From positions 62,001-126,000 of the forward strand of contig JAFKKG010000028.1 of assembly GCA_017305715.1 (NCBI GenBank): a stretch of 64,000 nucleotides of DNA, written 5' to 3'. Below, piece by piece: positions 1 to 8,058 of this stretch. Position numbers and translations under genes: made by a program. A model generated the notes under the pieces. It was not told the DNA's origin. It did not search any database and saw only the letters and a list, made by a program, of their open reading frames with translations. Within the stretch, counting starts at the first letter, position 1, and each line of letters opens with the position of its first letter. The DNA comes from Hyphomicrobiales bacterium (GTDB taxonomy: Bacteria > Pseudomonadota > Alphaproteobacteria > Rhizobiales > Xanthobacteraceae).

Positions 1-693
1 ATCGCGAAAAGCATGGGCATGGACTTTGCCCGGTTTGCTGTAGGCCACTGGGGTGCTGTGGATGGTCGGAATGATTGGGCTGACTACGACGCTGCGGTGA
101 TATTCGGATTGCCCTATCGCGATCAGGTATGGGCGAACAACACCTTCTTTGCCGCGCAGGGCTTGCAGTCTGACGAGTGGTTGAAAGAGCCAGTTTGGAA
201 GACCTACAGGGACGTGAGGCGCGTCATGCAGCAACGTCAGCTATCGGTGTCGATCATCCAGGCCATCAGCCGCATTCGTGTGAGGCGTGTTGTTGACGAA
301 CAGGGACGATGCCTAGAGGCCAACGTCTATATTGTGCTGCCAAAGGATGCTGACGGGGATGCCGTCTTAACAAGCATCAAGGCCGATATGCCCGGCCTCT
401 TGGTCGCAGACTGGCCCTTTGAGATGGATGGACCGAAGGTGAAACGACCTCGCAAAGGCTCATCGCATGAGGCGCTAGTCTCGTACATGGAAGCACGCTT
501 GCCGGGCAAGACACCAATGTCAGCGATCAGGCGAGAACTCTCCCTGAGCGATACGGCTCTCAAGAAACTGAGAGAGGCGCTGGGCAACAAGGAACACGCA
601 ACCACGAAGGCGCTAAGTGCTCTTGGCGTCGAGTATCTCGCAGGAGGAGGCAGAGGAGCGAAGAGCTTTCTTGCCAAACATCAGCCCGCGTAG
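1..693 (+). CDS. C-terminal part of a helicase-like protein of a mobile element (5' end outside window)
   Basis: The reading frame is open from base 1, so the gene probably starts upstream; the first ATG inside the window is at 13. The segment GRNDWADYDAAVIFGLP followed about 60 residues later by IIQAISRIRVRR resembles the last motifs of an SF1/SF2-type helicase core (the Q-x-x-x-R-x-R signature), as found in replication proteins of phages, plasmids and integrative elements. The C-terminal 80 residues are basic and include a predicted small helical domain (SAIRRELSLSDTALKKLREAL). Codon use is less GC-rich at third positions than in the core genes further right. The family assignment is inferred from these motifs only. 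It could equally be the end of a primase-helicase. Confidence 0.5.
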   Translation: MAKSMGMDFARFAVGHWGAVDGRNDWADYDAAVIFGLPYRDQVWANNTFFAAQGLQSDEWLKEPVWKTYRDVRRVMQQRQLSVSIIQAISRIRVRRVVDEQGRCLEANVYIVLPKDADGDAVLTSIKADMPGLLVADWPFEMDGPKVKRPRKGSSHEALVSYMEARLPGKTPMSAIRRELSLSDTALKKLREALGNKEHATTKALSALGVEYLAGGGRGAKSFLAKHQPA

Positions 694-819
694 AGGCTGA
701 AAGAACTAGACTTGCCGGTGTAGCCCGTATGGTTGCATCGGTATTTTTCGAGAAGCGAGAGGCAGTGCGGATTAGCGTACTGCCCACCACTCGTTAGGCT
801 TAGTTCCTTTGAAAAAGCG

Positions 820-1158
820 TCATTGGGTCTCCTTCGTCAACTTATCGAAATTTGCCATGACGGTGCGAAAGCTCTTCGCTTTCCTGCGACGGGAAGTGGC
901 GCGCCTCTTAGGCTTTACTTCTGGCGTCATACTGATCTGCTTCTCATACGCATTGTGGACATCCCAAAACGGCACGCCAAACCGCGCCGCAATCTTCTCC
1001 AGCGAACCTCCAACCTCGTTGGCGAGCGCGTCCAGGTCCTGACTGAGTTTGCTGGCAGCTTGCATGAGGCCCAAGAGGGTTGCGAGGTCTGCGAGTTGAC
1101 GCTTATTCGGTGTGGAAACCGAGGTGGTTTGCCTAGGTGGGTGGACCTTTTTAGCCAT
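820..1158 (-). CDS. Hypothetical 112-residue basic protein
   Basis: No recognised family. The start is supported by an AGGAG sequence six to seven bases upstream of the ATG. The protein is rich in Lys and Arg at both ends (for example PKRRATSRRRKAKSF near residues 83-97), with a central helical stretch of about 50 residues ending in a segment that looks like a degenerate helix-turn-helix (SLEKIAARFGVPFWDVHNAYE). This suggests a nucleic-acid-binding accessory protein, but that is inference. It lies between the helicase-like gene and the tRNA, so it probably belongs to the same integrated element. The opposite strand is also open here but has no comparable ribosome binding site. Confidence 0.55.
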   Translation of the reverse strand: MAKKVHPPRQTTSVSTPNKRQLADLATLLGLMQAASKLSQDLDALANEVGGSLEKIAARFGVPFWDVHNAYEKQISMTPEVKPKRRATSRRRKAKSFRTVMANFDKLTKETQ

Positions 1159-1204
1159 TCGGTAAGCTCCTGATTTGTTTGAGTAATCAGGCTTCCGAGG
1201 TGGT

Positions 1205-1278
1205 TGGCTGGGGAACTAGGATTCGAACCTAGACAAACAGAGTCAGAGTCTGTTGTGCTACCGTTACACCATTCCCCA
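1205..1278 (-). tRNA. tRNA-Gln (anticodon CUG)
   Basis: Read on the minus strand, the sequence folds as a complete cloverleaf. The acceptor stem is TGGGGAA paired with TTCCCCA, and the anticodon stem is ACAGA/TCTGT around a seven-base loop CTCTGAC, giving anticodon CTG. The T-arm carries GGTTCGAATCC, and CCA is encoded at the 3' end (1205-1207). It is full length and appears functional. Its first 22 bases plus one flanking base recur at 2944-2966, so the gene has probably been used as an integration site. Confidence 0.96.
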
Positions 1279-1279
1279 A
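1257..1279. repeat. Direct repeat copy 1, 5' part of tRNA-Gln (putative att core)
   Basis: These 23 bases are identical to 2944-2966. They cover the 5' acceptor strand and the D-arm region of the tRNA plus one flanking base. Next to it, at 1281-1292, is AAGTCATTGATT, whose exact reverse complement AATCAATGACTT occurs at 2916-2927 beside the second copy. The arrangement fits the two ends of an integrated segment. Confidence 0.65.
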
Positions 1280-1952
1280 TAAGTCATTGATTCCGCGTGC
1301 TTTTTGTAAAAATTTTTTACAATCACGCTCGAATGCAAATGAGCGGTTCATATACTTGCATTGATGCACCGGGTCCAGTCCCCCTTGGTGAGCGTTAAAA
1401 CCGACATATCCGGCTGTTTTCTAGGGGATTTTCGCGGTCTCGCCCTGAGCGCCACGCATTTGTATTCCGAAAACCGTTATAAGACTCTGACTTCGTCGGA
1501 CGCTGCTTGGAAATCAAATTGCGCCGTGAAAATGGCCCATCAGCTTTTATCCGGCCTTCGGACATTACAATTCGAGCAAGTTCCGAGTCATTGGAGCAAA
1601 TTCCGGATGCAAATGAACCTCTGAGATTGTGGGCCAAGGCTGGCGGCACCGATCGATTCGCTTTTCACAGAAAACTGGCGGTAGCGTGGGTTCGGGGGGT
1701 GCCCATTGAATATCACTCGCGTCTAAATAGAGAATTGCTGCCGGACGAAGAGTAGCAAGACAAGACATAGATGGCGCAGTTCGAGCGCTCGATTCAGGAA
1801 ATCAATGCGCGCGACCAGAAGCACAAAGCTGCCGGACGCAGCGCGTTCCAATAGCGTTTGCGTCATCATAGAGGCGGCATAAGAATTGACGCTGCGCCAT
1901 GGCAGCTCGTACTAGCCCTTGCTTTAAGGGCAGCTTGGAGAATTGCACTTTG
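1279..1952. other. Poorly coding, AT-richer stretch between tRNA-Gln and the next gene
   Basis: No convincing gene is seen. The first 70 bases are AT-rich and include TTTTTTACAATC at about 1312-1323, which recurs at about 2846-2857. Two short open frames may be gene remnants: 1507-1755 (TTG start, 82 residues, no good ribosome binding site) and 1771-1854 (27 residues, MAQFERSIQEINARDQ...). They are separated by stops in the same neighbourhood and resemble the decayed end of one gene. No function can be assigned. Confidence 0.5.
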
Positions 1953-2519
1953 ATGCGGTTCAGAAAGTTAATCGTTGTTTTAGGTGTCCTCCTGGTGTCG
2001 GCGGGCGCCGTGGTGCTCGGACATAGAGCGTATGTTGAGGCGTTCGGCAGCGATGAGATGGATTACCGCGGCGAGAGGATCCGACTGTCAAAGAAGTACG
2101 TCGATTACGACGACTACAAGAACGATCCGACCAACCTTGCAGCATCGGAGATTCCTCGCGTTGAGAAGCTCATGACAGATGCGAAGGTTGGCCCGGATTT
2201 CGCGGACTGGCACGACGCCGCGCATCAGCTCAGCAACATCAAGTTTCCGGGCTACGGCATGGCAAGCGGCGAAAACGTTGTCGCCGCCGGACGAGAATTT
2301 GCCGTCCGATTCATGGAAATCCCGCAAGTCGCGAAGGAACGCTATTTCGTTCTCGAAAAGTTGCCAGGGGGGACGTTTCATCTGGCTGATGATTTTGTGG
2401 CACAGCGCGACCTTGGATCGGCGTTTGCCCCGATATCCTCCATTCACCTCGTTGACAATAAACTGGTGTATGCCGACCGCAATGGCAGGGTTGTCCGCGA
2501 GACGCCTGTAGCGCGCTGA
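1953..2519 (+). CDS. Hypothetical membrane-anchored or secreted protein, 188 residues
   Basis: No recognised family. The chosen ATG follows a GGAG sequence at about 12 bases and begins MRFRKLIVVLGVLLVSAG, a typical signal anchor or signal peptide; an upstream ATG at 1899 would add 18 residues with no such feature. The remaining 165 residues are predicted soluble and extracytoplasmic, with a charged, Tyr- and Asp-rich segment (YVDYDDYKNDP near residues 49-59) and a mixed alpha/beta C-terminus. It sits alone between the intact tRNA-Gln and the broken tRNA copy, so it is probably cargo of the integrated segment. Confidence 0.6.
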   Translation: MRFRKLIVVLGVLLVSAGAVVLGHRAYVEAFGSDEMDYRGERIRLSKKYVDYDDYKNDPTNLAASEIPRVEKLMTDAKVGPDFADWHDAAHQLSNIKFPGYGMASGENVVAAGREFAVRFMEIPQVAKERYFVLEKLPGGTFHLADDFVAQRDLGSAFAPISSIHLVDNKLVYADRNGRVVRETPVAR

Positions 2520-2925
2520 GACGCCGCGTTCATTCCATCTCTCGTGGAGCAAGGGCTGATACTGACGCAGCGGCTTCACCTGATGGAGTTCAAGTTTAGG
2601 CGCGGCGGTGCAACTGCCTCGCTCTTGCCGATGTAGCCGGTCGGGCAGGTGCCGGTGCGGGCGATGCGCTCCATCCGTCAGGAGTCGGGTTGGATTTTGG
2701 TGTCGGCGACAGCAATCGTGCTTGCACTACGTGCGGGCGAGAGTCATCAAGACAAACGCTTTGGTTGTCATCTTTCCCGTCCTTTTTCTGGGTATTTAGA
2801 TGTAGCTATTTCGGATAATCAGCTCTGCTTAGCCGAAAAGTTTTTTACAATCGGCTACTAAGCCATTGGAATCATTTGGACGAAAAACGACTGCACTGTA
2901 AAAGGAGTCAATTAAATCAATGACT
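2520..2925. other. Non-coding stretch at the end of the integrated segment
   Basis: No supported gene. Short frames here lack ribosome binding sites. The last 170 bases are clearly AT-richer than the flanking chromosome and contain the second TTTTTTACAATC copy (about 2846-2857) and the inverted AATCAATGACTT at 2916-2927. Confidence 0.4.
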
Positions 2926-2966
2926 TAGAGCAGAGTGCTATTGGCTACCGTTACACCATTCCCCAA
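2926..2966 (-). repeat. Broken copy of the 5' half of tRNA-Gln (direct repeat copy 2)
   Basis: Bases 2944-2966 are identical over 23 bases to the 5' end of the intact tRNA-Gln at 1257-1279. The next 18 bases (2926-2943) keep only partial similarity to its anticodon arm and then diverge, so no 3' half, T-arm or CCA remains. This is a tRNA remnant as left at the far end of an element integrated into a tRNA gene. Ordinary chromosomal genes resume immediately to the right. Confidence 0.75.
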
Positions 2967-3164
2967 GAATTGCTCAATGACTTCAATAAGTTAGATGTCG
3001 TTTGGGCAATTGACGGTGGCCGCATTCCAAGAATCCGGCGAACTGGCGCCCTTCTACTCGCTCGCATCAGCCCTTGGCAAGCGTGCGGGGAAGGCGTTGT
3101 TGCAATGGGACCCGCCAATTCTGGGTCATTTTCCGCGGCGCGGCCGCAGTCAGGCCTGGCAAAC

Positions 3165-3929
3165 ATGAGCCTCTCGTTCGAAGAGCTGGATTTCCGCCCG
3201 ACGCCGATGGGCGTGCTCACGCTCAGGCGCCGGCGGCGGCCGATGTCCGATGTCGACATCTACGAAATCAAGCTCGGCGACGAATTCTTGATGTCGAGCC
3301 AGTACACGACAGCCGAGATCGAACTGGCGCGGCTTGGCCTCGCGGCGCTCGATCGCGCGGATCTGGACGTCGTCGTGGGCGGCCTCGGGCTCGGCTACAC
3401 CGCGGGCGCGGTGCTGGAAAATGCTGGCGTGCGATCCCTGATCGTGGTCGATGCGCTGGCCGAGGTGATCGAATGGCATCAGCAGGGCTTGCTCCCGCTC
3501 GGCCGGCAACTCACCGGCGATCCGCGCTGCCGGCTGGCCCAAGGCGATTTCTTTGCGATGTCGCATTCCAGCGCAGGCTTCGATGCCGATGCACCGGGCC
3601 GCCGCTTCGATGCGGTGCTGGTGGATATCGATCACTCACCGCGCAAATGGCTGCATCCGCGCCACGCGGCGCTCTACCAGCCGGCGGGGCTTGCGGCGCT
3701 GGCGGATCATCTCAATCCAGGCGGCGTTTTCGCGCTGTGGTCGAACGATCCGCCCGACGAGGCGTTCCAGCGCGTGCTGGCCGGCGTGTTTGCAATTTCG
3801 GATACCCATGTCGTGACCTTCGATAATTGGCGCGGTGATCATGACGCGAGCAACACCGTCTATGTCGGGGTCAAGGCCGATATGTCCGGCCGGATGGCAA
3901 CCCCCGATGCCGGGCCGGCCTTCGACTAA
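3165..3929 (+). CDS. Spermidine-synthase-like protein (Rossmann methyltransferase fold)
   Basis: Protein of 254 residues. Residues 70-79 (VVGGLGLGYT) form the glycine-rich nucleotide-binding loop of the spermidine synthase / SAM-dependent methyltransferase fold. VVDALAEVIEWH (about 95-106) is the acidic loop after strand 2, and VLVDIDHSPRKW is the following core strand. The family transfers aminopropyl groups to putrescine, but many members, including this short form, have no proven substrate. The ATG at 3165 is preferred because family proteins begin MSLSFEELDF; the upstream in-frame extension to 2970 runs into the tRNA remnant and looks non-coding. It is the first chromosomal gene after the integrated segment. 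Function is assigned by fold only. Confidence 0.75.
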   Translation: MSLSFEELDFRPTPMGVLTLRRRRRPMSDVDIYEIKLGDEFLMSSQYTTAEIELARLGLAALDRADLDVVVGGLGLGYTAGAVLENAGVRSLIVVDALAEVIEWHQQGLLPLGRQLTGDPRCRLAQGDFFAMSHSSAGFDADAPGRRFDAVLVDIDHSPRKWLHPRHAALYQPAGLAALADHLNPGGVFALWSNDPPDEAFQRVLAGVFAISDTHVVTFDNWRGDHDASNTVYVGVKADMSGRMATPDAGPAFD

Positions 3930-4087
3930 TGGCAGGGCCGCCCGTGCGCGTGGCGATCCGCCGTTAACTTGCCGACGCCATGGCGGCGTGTAATGCTTGC
4001 GCTACCAAAAAACAGCGCCGGGCATGCCCTGCGTATTCAGGGCCGCAAAGGCCCGGCACCGGGTGGGACGTTTCGGAGATCATCAAC

Positions 4088-5344
4088 ATGAAATTGAAGC
4101 ATATCGTTGGGCTGCTTTCTGCCGCCGCGATGTCGGTCGTGCTGGCGGGCGCCGCGTCAGCCCAGGACAAGACCGTCAAGATCGGCATGATCCTGCCCCT
4201 GAGCGGCAACGCCGCCAGCGCCGGCGTGCACGGCAAGGCCGCGATCGAGACCGCGGTCGAGATCATCAACACAGGCAATCCCGGGCTCGGCAATCTGCCG
4301 GTCACGAAAAATGCCGGCCTCAAGGGCCTCGGCGGCGCCAAGGTCGAAGTGGTGTTCGCCGACAACCAGGGCAGCCCCGCGGTCGGCCAGAACCAGGCGC
4401 TGCGCCTGATCACCGAAGAGAAGGTGGTGGCGCTCGCCGGCGCCTATCAGTCCGGCATCACGCTGACCACGAGTGCGATCGCCGAGAAATACGGCATTCC
4501 CTTCGTCAACGGCGAGTCGGTGGCGGCCAATCTCACCGAACGCGGCTTCAAATGGTTCTTCCGCGTCACGCCGGTCGCGTCGGATTTCGCCAGGATCTAT
4601 CTCGATTTCCTCAAGGAGCTGAAAGCCAGCGGGATCAAGACCGACAATGTGGCGATCGTCCATGAGAATACCGAATACGGCACCTCGGTCGCGAGCGTCA
4701 TCACCTCGGTGTTCAAGGAAAACGGCCTCAGTATCGCGCTCGATATTCCCTATGCGGCCAATACCACCGACGTGCAAAGTCAGGTGCTGCAGCTCAAGGA
4801 CAAGAAGCCGGACGTGCTGATCATGGTCAGCTATACGTCGGATGCGATCCTGTATGCCAAGACCATGCAGGCGCTGGACTACAAGCCGCCGATGATGATC
4901 GCCGACAATTCGGGCTTCTCCGATCCGTCGTTCATCAAGACCGCCGGAAAGCTCACGCAGGGCATCTTCAACCGCTCGTCATTTGCGATTGGTGCGGCGG
5001 GCACGCCGACCTATCTGATCAACGAGATCTACAAGAAGAAGAGCGGCGGCGACGATCTCGACGATACCGCCGCGCGCCAGATGCAGGGTTTCTTCGTGCT
5101 GGTCGACGCCATCGACCGCGCCGGCTCCACCGAGCCCGCCAAGATCCAGGCCGCGCTGAAGGCAACCGATCTCAAGCCGGATCAATTGATGATGGGCTAC
5201 AAGGGCGTGAAGTTCGACGACAAGGGCCAGAACATCCTCGCGGCCGGCCTCGTGATCCAGTTGCAGGATGGCGAGAACTACGTTCCGGTCTGGCCCAAGC
5301 AACTGGCCAAGACCGCACCGGCATTGCCGTACAAGGGTTGGTAG
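4088..5344 (+). CDS. Branched-chain amino acid type ABC transporter substrate-binding protein
   Basis: Periplasmic binding protein of 418 residues, family Peripla_BP_6 (LivJ/LivK-like). A signal peptide with LLSAAAMSVVLAGAASAQ is cleaved at about residue 23. The mature part opens with VKIGMILPLSGNAASAG, the diagnostic start of this family. The ATG at 4088 follows GGAG and places the signal peptide at the true N-terminus, so an in-frame extension to 3980 is rejected. It is the first gene of a complete transporter followed by two permeases and two ATPases. The ligand cannot be read from the sequence: such systems also carry aromatic acids, amides and urea as well as Leu, Ile and Val. A hairpin follows the stop codon. 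Confidence 0.93.
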   Translation: MKLKHIVGLLSAAAMSVVLAGAASAQDKTVKIGMILPLSGNAASAGVHGKAAIETAVEIINTGNPGLGNLPVTKNAGLKGLGGAKVEVVFADNQGSPAVGQNQALRLITEEKVVALAGAYQSGITLTTSAIAEKYGIPFVNGESVAANLTERGFKWFFRVTPVASDFARIYLDFLKELKASGIKTDNVAIVHENTEYGTSVASVITSVFKENGLSIALDIPYAANTTDVQSQVLQLKDKKPDVLIMVSYTSDAILYAKTMQALDYKPPMMIADNSGFSDPSFIKTAGKLTQGIFNRSSFAIGAAGTPTYLINEIYKKKSGGDDLDDTAARQMQGFFVLVDAIDRAGSTEPAKIQAALKATDLKPDQLMMGYKGVKFDDKGQNILAAGLVIQLQDGENYVPVWPKQLAKTAPALPYKGW

Positions 5345-5353
5345 CAATCGTGG

Positions 5354-5382
5354 GGGCGGGGCGTCAGTCCCGCCCTTTGCTT
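5354..5382 (+). terminator. Hairpin between the binding-protein gene and the permease genes
   Basis: GGGCGGG (5354-5360) pairs with CCCGCCC (5369-5375), followed by TTTGCTTC. It lies directly after the binding-protein stop and 65 bases before livH. It probably acts as a partial terminator or 3' mRNA-protecting structure that lets the binding protein be made in excess over the membrane parts. Confidence 0.65.
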
Positions 5383-5439
5383 CATTGTGCCGTCAGCGCC
5401 GACGTTCAACCCGCAAGCCACCAGAACAAGTCCTGAGAC

Positions 5440-6303
5440 ATGTCCTCCATCCTCGTTCAGGTGATCGTCGGCGGCCTGTTGCTCGGCGCGGTCTATGCGC
5501 TGTTCTCCTCCGGCCTCACGTTGATCTGGGGCATGATGAACATCGTCAATTTCGCCCATGGCGATTTCGTCATGCTCGGCATGTACGTGGCGTTCGTGGT
5601 CTGGACGATGCTCGGCGTCGGGCCGTTCGTCGGCGCGCCGGTGGCGGCGCTGGTGCTGGCGACGCTCGGCATCATCGTCTACTTCGCCCTGATCCGCAGC
5701 GTCATGAAGGGGCCGATGCTGGCGCAGATTCTCGGCACGTTCGGGCTCGCGCTGCTGCTGCGCTACTCCGTATTCTGGGGCTTTGGCGCCAACTTTCTCA
5801 CGCTGCCCGGCGATATTGTCGGCGGCACCTATGATGTGTTCGGCATCAAGCTGCAGGCCTCGCGGCTATTGGCCGGCGTGGTCGCGCTGCTGGTGACGCT
5901 GGGATTGCATGTGCTGCTGACGCGCACCTCGCTCGGCTCGAAGATGCTGGCGGTGTCGGAGGATGCGACCGCGGCGCAGTTGATGGGCATCCGTCCCGAC
6001 AGCATGCAGGCGATCGCCTGGGCGATCGCGGCAGGTGCGACGGGCATCGCCGGCGCGCTGATCGCGACGTTCTTCTATATCGCGCCGACGGTCGGCGAGA
6101 CGCTCGGCATCGTCGCCTTCGTCACGGTGTCGCTCGGCGGTTTCGGCAGCGTGCCGGGCGCGCTGGTCGCGGGACTGCTGATCGGCGTCATCGAGTCGTT
6201 GTCGGCGTATCTGATCGGCGCGGTCTACAAGGACATCGTGGTGTATTCGCTGTTCCTGTGTTTCCTCTGGTTCAGGCCACAAGGCCTGATGGGCAAGACG
6301 TGA
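5440..6303 (+). CDS. livH: Branched-chain amino acid type ABC transporter permease LivH
   Basis: Inner-membrane permease of 287 residues with about eight hydrophobic segments. The N-terminal GGLLLGAVYALFSSGLTLIWGMMNIVNFAHGDFVMLG is the hallmark of the LivH group, and the conserved loop after LLTRTSLGSKMLAVSEDATAAQLMGI is the coupling region that contacts the ATPases. It forms the channel with LivM. The stop codon overlaps the ATG of livM by one base, so the two are translationally coupled. Family assignment is firm; the substrate is not known. Confidence 0.93.
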   Translation: MSSILVQVIVGGLLLGAVYALFSSGLTLIWGMMNIVNFAHGDFVMLGMYVAFVVWTMLGVGPFVGAPVAALVLATLGIIVYFALIRSVMKGPMLAQILGTFGLALLLRYSVFWGFGANFLTLPGDIVGGTYDVFGIKLQASRLLAGVVALLVTLGLHVLLTRTSLGSKMLAVSEDATAAQLMGIRPDSMQAIAWAIAAGATGIAGALIATFFYIAPTVGETLGIVAFVTVSLGGFGSVPGALVAGLLIGVIESLSAYLIGAVYKDIVVYSLFLCFLWFRPQGLMGKT

Positions 6304-7301
6304 TGCGGCGTTTCCTCTGGCCCCTCGTCGCGCTGGCGCTCGTCATCATCTACCCCCTGGTGTTCACCACGCCGTTCCAGCAGCGGCTGGGCGCGCTGAT
6401 CCTGCTCTATGCCATCGCCGCCTCGGCGTGGAACATCATCGGCGGTTATGCCGGGCAGGTGTCGGTCGGCCACGTCGTGTTCTTCGGCTGCGGCGCGTAT
6501 GCGGCGATGGGCGCCTATTCGCATTTCGGCTTGCCGCCGCTCGCCGGGATTCCCGCCGGGATCGCCGCGGCCGTGCTGATCGCGGCCGTGATCGGGGTGC
6601 CGACACTGCGGCTGTCCGGGCATTATTTCAGCATGGCGACGATAGCGGTTGCCGAACTCGCCCGCCTGATCGTGACCAACGTCGAATTTCTCGGCGCCGC
6701 CGTCGGCCTCTCTGGCCCGACGGTGCCGCGCACGGTGTTCGATCTCTCGTTCATCTCGGCGCTGCCGTATTACTATCTGTTTCTCGCCGTGCTCCTGATC
6801 ACGCTCGGGATCACCTGGTGGATGGCCAACAGCCGGATGGGATTTTATCTGCGGGCGATCAAGGATTCCGAACGCGCGGCGCGTTCGCTCGGCGCGCCGG
6901 CCAGCCGCGTCAAGCTCTATGCGTTCATGCTGAGCGCGGGGCTGACCAGCGTCGCCGGTGCGCTCTATGCGATGATCGTCGGTTTTGTCGATCCGGAGTC
7001 GGGCCTCGGCATCCTGGTCTCCGTGAAGATGCTGATCATGGCAGCCCTTGGCGGCGCCGGTCTGTTGTTCGGGCCATTGGTCGGCGCTGCGATCCTGGTG
7101 CCGCTGGAGGAAATCTCCAACAATCTGCTCGGCGGCAAGGGGGCAGGGCTCACCTTCGTCGTCTATGGCGCGATCATCGTCATCATCGCCCGCTTCCAGC
7201 CGGGCGGCATTCTGGCGCTGATCAACCGGCTATGGGCGAAACGCAAGACACCCAAGACGCCCGATACCGAAGCTGCGGCGGGAGCCTCCAATGCTCCTTG
7301 A
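6303..7301 (+). CDS. livM: Branched-chain amino acid type ABC transporter permease LivM
   Basis: Second membrane subunit, 332 residues. It contains IGGYAGQVSVGHVVFFGCGAYAAM, the LivM signature, and the coupling-loop motif GFYLRAIKDSERAARSLG. The ATG at 6303 shares its first base with the livH stop codon; a longer frame starting at 6258 would overlap livH by 46 bases and is not needed. The C-terminus overlaps the start of livG by 11 bases. It pairs with LivH to form the transport channel. Confidence 0.93.
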   Translation: MRRFLWPLVALALVIIYPLVFTTPFQQRLGALILLYAIAASAWNIIGGYAGQVSVGHVVFFGCGAYAAMGAYSHFGLPPLAGIPAGIAAAVLIAAVIGVPTLRLSGHYFSMATIAVAELARLIVTNVEFLGAAVGLSGPTVPRTVFDLSFISALPYYYLFLAVLLITLGITWWMANSRMGFYLRAIKDSERAARSLGAPASRVKLYAFMLSAGLTSVAGALYAMIVGFVDPESGLGILVSVKMLIMAALGGAGLLFGPLVGAAILVPLEEISNNLLGGKGAGLTFVVYGAIIVIIARFQPGGILALINRLWAKRKTPKTPDTEAAAGASNAP

Positions 7302-8058
7302 AGCCCGCGACATCACAAAGGCCTTCGGCAGCTTCAAGGCCGTCGATGCCGCCAGCGTCACGCTGGAGCAGGGCGATATCCTCGGTCTCATTGGCCCCAA
7401 TGGGGCCGGCAAGTCGACCTTCTTCAACTGCCTGACCGGCGATCTCGTCTCGAACTCGGGCAAGGTGCTGTTCGAAGGCCACGACATCACCGCCATGACA
7501 CCGGAGGCGCGGGCGCGGCTCGGTCTCGCGCGCACCTTCCAGGTGCCGCAAACCTTCGAAGGCATGACGGTGCTCGAAAATGTCATGATCGGCGCGTTCC
7601 TGCGCACGCCGCACCGCAGGGAGGCCGAGGCCAGGGCTCGTGCCGTGCTGGCGCGCGTCGGCATGAGCCGATTGGCGGATGCGCCGGCGCGCTCGCTCGG
7701 CACGCCCGGCCGCAAGCGGCTGGAGATCGCGCGGGCCCTTGCGACCGAACCGAAAGTGCTGCTGCTCGATGAAGCCATGGCCGGGCTGACCCAGCGCGAG
7801 GTGCAGCTTGCGATCGACCTCGTCCGCGACATCCATCGCTCCGGCATTACATTGGTCATCGTCGAGCACATCATGGAAGTCATCATGTCGCTGGCGAGCC
7901 GCGTCGTGGTGTTCCATCAGGGCAAGGAGATTGCGCGCGGCAGCCCGCGTGAAGTCACGGCCAATCCCGCCGTGATCGCGGCCTATCTCGGCACCCGCGC
8001 CGCCAAGGCGGCCGCCGGCCATACGCCGATCGAGTTGATGGGCGGGCCCATGGCATGA
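7291..8058 (+). CDS. livG: ABC transporter ATP-binding protein LivG
   Basis: Cytoplasmic ATPase of 255 residues. Walker A is GPNGAGKST, and Walker B is VLLLDEAMAGL. The signature loop is degenerate, reading LGTPGRKRLEIARAL in place of LS-GG-R-LE, as in other LivG proteins. The helical domain segment LARTFQVPQTFEGMTVLENV is typical of LivG. The start overlaps the end of livM and the stop overlaps the start of livF by four bases, so expression is coupled along the operon. Confidence 0.93.
   Translation: MLLEARDITKAFGSFKAVDAASVTLEQGDILGLIGPNGAGKSTFFNCLTGDLVSNSGKVLFEGHDITAMTPEARARLGLARTFQVPQTFEGMTVLENVMIGAFLRTPHRREAEARARAVLARVGMSRLADAPARSLGTPGRKRLEIARALATEPKVLLLDEAMAGLTQREVQLAIDLVRDIHRSGITLVIVEHIMEVIMSLASRVVVFHQGKEIARGSPREVTANPAVIAAYLGTRAAKAAAGHTPIELMGGPMA

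Noticed and set aside
733-1173. Plus-strand frame of 146 codons overlapping the 112-residue minus-strand gene
   Set aside because: No ribosome binding site, whereas the minus-strand frame has AGGAG and a sensible composition.
1257-2966. Possible CRISPR-like or tandem repeat array
   Set aside because: Only two copies of one tRNA-derived segment are present; no spacer periodicity. No CRISPR array was seen anywhere in the window.
2970-3164. N-terminal extension of the spermidine-synthase-like gene
   Set aside because: It begins inside the tRNA remnant, lacks a ribosome binding site and does not resemble the family, which starts at 3165.
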